This document shows, piece by piece, positions 61,481 through 64,000 of a DNA stretch of 64,000 nucleotides (position 1 is its first letter; each line of letters starts with the position of its first letter). The stretch is taken from assembly GCA_021613375.1 (NCBI GenBank), contig CM038718.1, forward strand, positions 41,970,212 through 42,034,211, in the 5' to 3' direction. Made by a program: the position numbers and the translations under genes. Source of the DNA: Megaleporinus macrocephalus (lineage: Eukaryota; Chordata; Actinopteri; Characiformes; Anostomidae). The notes below the pieces were generated by a model that was not told where the DNA came from, ran no database searches, and saw nothing but the letters and a program-made list of their open reading frames with translations.

Positions 61481-61936
61481 TTGGAGAGTATTTCAAGAGG
61501 TGATTCCAAGGTCGTGAGCGGTGGAGTAACTAACCGAGTGCATGAGCAGAACAGATGGAGAATCTCCCAAAGCTCATTTGAATGGCAGCTCCGTTCTGTA
61601 AACCAGGTACTGCTGGATGTGCTGGTGTGATGTGTATGTAGGTGGTCAGTCCAAACTATCCAGGGTCATCAAAATTCCAAAACTTTTCTATCTCTGATAC
61701 TCACAGAATAACAGGCCACGCCTGTGTTTGACCCCTGGTTTGCTTTATACTGTTAAATCTGGCAGTAGTCAAATATTTGAGGCTTAATTCCTTCTGTTCT
61801 GTGCAGACATTGCATGTAGGTTGGATGGCTCTCCAAGCAGAGCCCAAAAGAACCCCCGGTTCTAACGTCTCCCCATTCGTTCCGGTTCACCTGTTTATGT
61901 CACACTGTTTCCATCAATCCGTGTCTCCAGCTCGTC
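61481..61936 (-). other. Probable opsin 3' untranslated region
   Basis: This follows the opsin stop on the minus strand. No canonical AATAAA was seen before about 61297-61292 (plus-strand 'tttatt'), which would give a 3' UTR of about 640 bases partly made of dispersed repeat. The true polyadenylation site is unknown. Confidence 0.35.
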
Positions 61937-62416
61937 CTAAAGAAAGTCACTCAGCATCTCGTTGGACAGCTGGCTGACCGCCACCTCGCTGTGTGTGGAT
62001 CCGGTGAGGATCAGCACTGTCCTGTGCGGCGTAGCGTCCGTGCATTGACCTTTGCTGCCGTCTGGACAGTGCCTGCAGGTCCGGTGGCTTTCGTAAAGTC
62101 CGTTGGAGAGCCGGGTGGAGTGGCACTCCAGCTGCAAAGCATTGTCCGCGCTCTTTGGCGCCACCTCTGGCCGGCACGCGCAGGGGCACAACGTCCGCTT
62201 GCACTTGGCGGCGTCCCTGCAGAGGGACTTGCGGAAGTTGGGCTTGAAGCCCAGGTAGACCATGGGGTTGTACAGGGTGGAGGACTTGGCGAAGATGGCC
62301 GCGATGGCGAACGCCACCGGAGGAACCATGTCTGGATTCACAAAGGCCGCCCACATGGACACGGCGGCGTACGGACTCCACGCCACCAGGAAGCCTATGC
62401 ACACGGCCACGGACAG
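61937..62416 (-). CDS. Opsin, terminal exon (neuropsin-like)
   Basis: This is the last coding exon of a seven-transmembrane photopigment; 159 codons and a TAG stop. From the exon start it encodes TM6 (LSVAVCIGFLVAWSPYAAVS, with the WSPY motif), extracellular loop 3, and TM7 with FAKSS, whose lysine (residue 44 of the exon) is the retinal Schiff-base position. NPMVY (the NPxxY motif) and helix 8 (KPNFRKSL) follow. A cysteine-rich CPCAC stretch that may be palmitoylated and a Ser/Thr-rich tail ending SNEMLSDFL complete it. All key residues are intact, so the gene is probably functional. The exon begins after an AG at 62417, in phase 0. TM1-TM5 must lie beyond the right edge. TM6/TM7 suggest the OPN5-related (neuropsin/opn6-opn9) group; I cannot fix the subtype. 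Overlapping frames on either strand are shadows. Confidence 0.9.
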   Translation of the reverse strand: MSVAVCIGFLVAWSPYAAVSMWAAFVNPDMVPPVAFAIAAIFAKSSTLYNPMVYLGFKPNFRKSLCRDAAKCKRTLCPCACRPEVAPKSADNALQLECHSTRLSNGLYESHRTCRHCPDGSKGQCTDATPHRTVLILTGSTHSEVAVSQLSNEMLSDFL

Positions 62417-62440
62417 CTGTGTGGTCAAACAGAAGCATCA
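62417..62440 (-). other. 3' splice site of the opsin terminal exon
   Basis: On the minus strand the sequence reads 'gatgcttctgtttgaccaca' then 'cag' before the first TM6 codon. The pyrimidine tract is moderate. The alignment of TM6 starting right after it supports this boundary. Confidence 0.75.
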
Positions 62441-62538
62441 ACACATGGACCAGTTCAAACATGGATAACAAGTGAGAATACGTTTCTACTGTTTATTAGC
62501 TAGCATGTTTAACTGAGCTGTTTTTATACTTTTTTAAT

Positions 62539-62740
62539 ACACTACATGGCCAAAAGTATGTGGACACAGTTTCTAATTACTGAGTTCAGGTGTTTTAGCA
62601 GCACGCTTTACTGACAGGTGTATATAATCAAGCAGATACTCATGCAGCCTCTATAGACAAACACAGGGTTGCACTAAGGAGCTCAGTGACCTTAAAGGTG
62701 GCACAGCTATAGGAGCCCACTTTTACCTAGAAGCCACCTG
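62539..62740 (+). mobile_element. Tc1/mariner element, left end
   Basis: Begins 'acactacatggccaaaagta' and 'tgtggacac', the terminal sequence of a common teleost Tc1-like element. It continues with 'actgacaggtgtatataatc', 'tctatagacaaacacagggt' and 'aggagctcagtgacctta', matching the 5' leader and first codons of that element on the plus strand. It lies in the intron upstream of the opsin terminal exon. Confidence 0.85.
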
Positions 62741-63650
62741 GATGGTGTACAGCTCTACCACTGGACTCTGGAGTGTTGTAAAGCTCCACCACTGGACTCT
62801 GTAGTGGTATAAAGCTCGACCACTGGACTCTGTAGTGGTGTAAAACTCCACCATTGGACTCTGGAGTGGTGTAAAGCTCCACCATTGGACTCTGGAGTGG
62901 TGTAAAGCTCCACCACTGGACTCTGGAGTGGTATAAAGCTCGACCACTGGACTCTGTAGTGGCGTAAAACTCCACCATTGGACTCTGGAGTGGTGTAAAG
63001 CTCCACCATTGGACTCTGGAGTGGTATAAAGCTCCACCATTGGACTCTGGAGTGGTGTAAAGCTCCACCACTGGACTCTGGAGTGGTATAAAGCTCGACC
63101 ACTGGACTCTGGAGTGGTGTAAAGCTCCACCATTGGACTCTGGAGTGGTATAAAGCTCGACCACTGGACTCTGGAGTGGTGTAAAGCTCCACCACTGGAA
63201 TCTGGAGTGGTGTAAAGCTCCACCACTAGACTCTGGAGTGGTGTAAAGCTTCACCACTGGACTCTGGAGTGGTGTAAAACTCCACCACTAGACTCTGGAG
63301 AGGTATAAAGCTCTATCACTGGACTCTGGAGTGGTGTAAAGCTTCACCACTGGTCTCTGGAGTGGTGTACAGCTCCACCACTGGTCTCTGGAATGGTGTA
63401 AAGCTTCACCACTGGTCTCTGGAGTGGTGTACAGCTCCACCACTGGTCTTCGGAATGGTGTAAAGCTCTACCACTGGACTCTGGTGTGGTGTAAAGCTCT
63501 ACCACTGGACTCTGGAGTGGTGTAAAGCTCCACCACTGGTCTCTGGAGTGGTGTAAAGCTCCACCACTGAACTCTGGAGTGGTGTAAAGCTCCAGCTCTG
63601 GACTCTGGAGTGGTGTAAAGCTCCACCACTGGACTCAGTTCTAGTAAAGT
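62741..63650 (+). repeat. 31-bp minisatellite inside a Tc1 element
   Basis: About 29 units of 'gtggtgtaaagctccaccac' plus 'tggactctgga' (31 bp). The unit corresponds to an internal segment of the Tc1 transposase gene, which in the family reads similarly ('tggagtggtgtaaagctcgc', 'cgccattggactctggagca'). Most of the remaining coding region is missing. Because 31 is not a multiple of three, all three minus-strand frames cycle through the same 31-residue period. Confidence 0.95.
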
Positions 63651-64000
63651 GTGATGTCAATGCTACAGCACACAAAGACATGTTACACAGTTTTTTTTGC
63701 CTCCAGCAGCAGTTTGTTGAAGAACACTTTCCTGTTCTAGCATGACTGTGTCCCTGTATACAAAGCAACTCCTTAAAGACCTGGAGGAGCCCTGACAAAA
63801 ACACCCCTGAACGTTAAACATGAACCAGGCCTTCTAGCCCAGTACAAGTGTCTGACCTCCCAAGCACTCCTTTGACTAAATGGGCATAACTTTCCACAGA
63901 CAGATTTTGAAATATCCTGGAGGAGGCCACATTAAGGACCCTGGTTTTGGAACAGTATGTCCAAAAAGCTCATAGATGCTCTTATAGTGATGGTCAAGTG
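63651..64000 (+). pseudogene. Tc1/mariner transposase 3' part, decayed
   Basis: Sequence after the 31-bp array matches the C-terminal half and 3' end of the same Tc1-like family. 'ctgttctagcatgactgtgt' and 'aaagacctggaggagccctg' correspond to the segment around the second catalytic aspartate. Then comes a diverged 'aacatgaaccaggccttct' region and, near 63935-64000, the 'accctggttttggaacagta' and 'gtgatggtcaagtg' tail that normally precedes the right inverted repeat. The right terminus would fall just past the window edge. The frame is broken throughout. Confidence 0.75.

Noticed and set aside
61991..62503. 170-residue plus-strand frame and a 174-residue minus-strand frame over the opsin exon
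   Set aside because: Shadow frames of the GC-rich opsin exon; the true frame has TM6/TM7 and the retinal lysine.
62723..63257. Three overlapping minus-strand frames of 146-176 residues
   Set aside because: All three cycle through the same 31-residue period of the 31-bp array.

Overview
The window looks like nuclear DNA of a teleost fish, probably an otophysan (characiform or a relative). That placement is an inference from the repeat types: the 'cgatcagccataacattaaa' foldback element, Tc1/mariner remnants with a 'tggccaaaagtatgtggaca' end, hAT-like ends, a Ty3/gypsy reverse-transcriptase relic and LINE-like 3' tails. Nothing looks bacterial, and there are no operons. By my estimate about half of the 64 kb (roughly 30 kb) is tandemly repeated, in about twenty largely unrelated minisatellite families plus many microsatellites. 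Nearly every long open reading frame here is a translation of a minisatellite.

Layout. 0.4-5.9 kb: a 29/40-bp minisatellite with higher-order structure. 7.1-8.5 kb: CT-rich simple repeat. 9-13.6 kb: AT-rich DNA with hAT-like and Tc1-like relics. 13.7-16.1 kb: foldback-element copies carrying a 30-bp and a 45-bp array. 16.3-17.9 kb: CT tracts with a regular spacer. 19.2-21.0 kb: a C/A-rich array. 21.6-24.6 kb: Ty3/gypsy-like and other dispersed repeats. 25.8-27.9 kb: more foldback copies and a Myb/SANT-like fragment. 28.5-30.0 kb: a diverged array that flips orientation. 30.04-30.3 kb: a candidate exon and short intron. 30.4-32.6 kb: a 12-bp array. 33.3-36.7 kb: a 37/39-bp array. 37.7-39.8 kb: a MITE and a Tc1-like transposase relic. 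40.6-48.2 kb: five arrays (20, 19, 38, 26 and 22 bp). 50.3-54.9 kb: two blocks of one 46-bp family around a GC-rich unique core. 55.5-58.9 kb: a dispersed teleost repeat, a 24-bp array and a MITE-like repeat. 59.5-61.0 kb: a complete palindromic foldback element with both arms expanded. 61.9-62.4 kb: the terminal exon of an opsin. 62.5-64 kb: a Tc1/mariner element split by a 31-bp array.

The one gene identified with confidence is the last coding exon of an opsin (minus strand, 61937-62416). It encodes TM6, TM7 with the retinal-binding lysine, NPxxY and the cytoplasmic tail. Its upstream exons must lie beyond the right edge, and the Tc1 relic and 31-bp array fall inside the preceding intron. 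A second, unidentified candidate exon lies at 30038-30200 on the plus strand, with a 93-bp intron bounded by GT/AG.

The most interesting pattern is that several minisatellites can be traced to a seed inside a transposable element. The 45-bp family lies in the arms of a foldback element at three loci, and an apparently unexpanded copy is present nearby. The 31-bp family matches an internal segment of Tc1 transposase DNA and is flanked by the rest of that Tc1 element. A CA/CACTAG-type array lies inside a common teleost dispersed repeat. This makes the window a good natural example of transposon-seeded VNTR birth.
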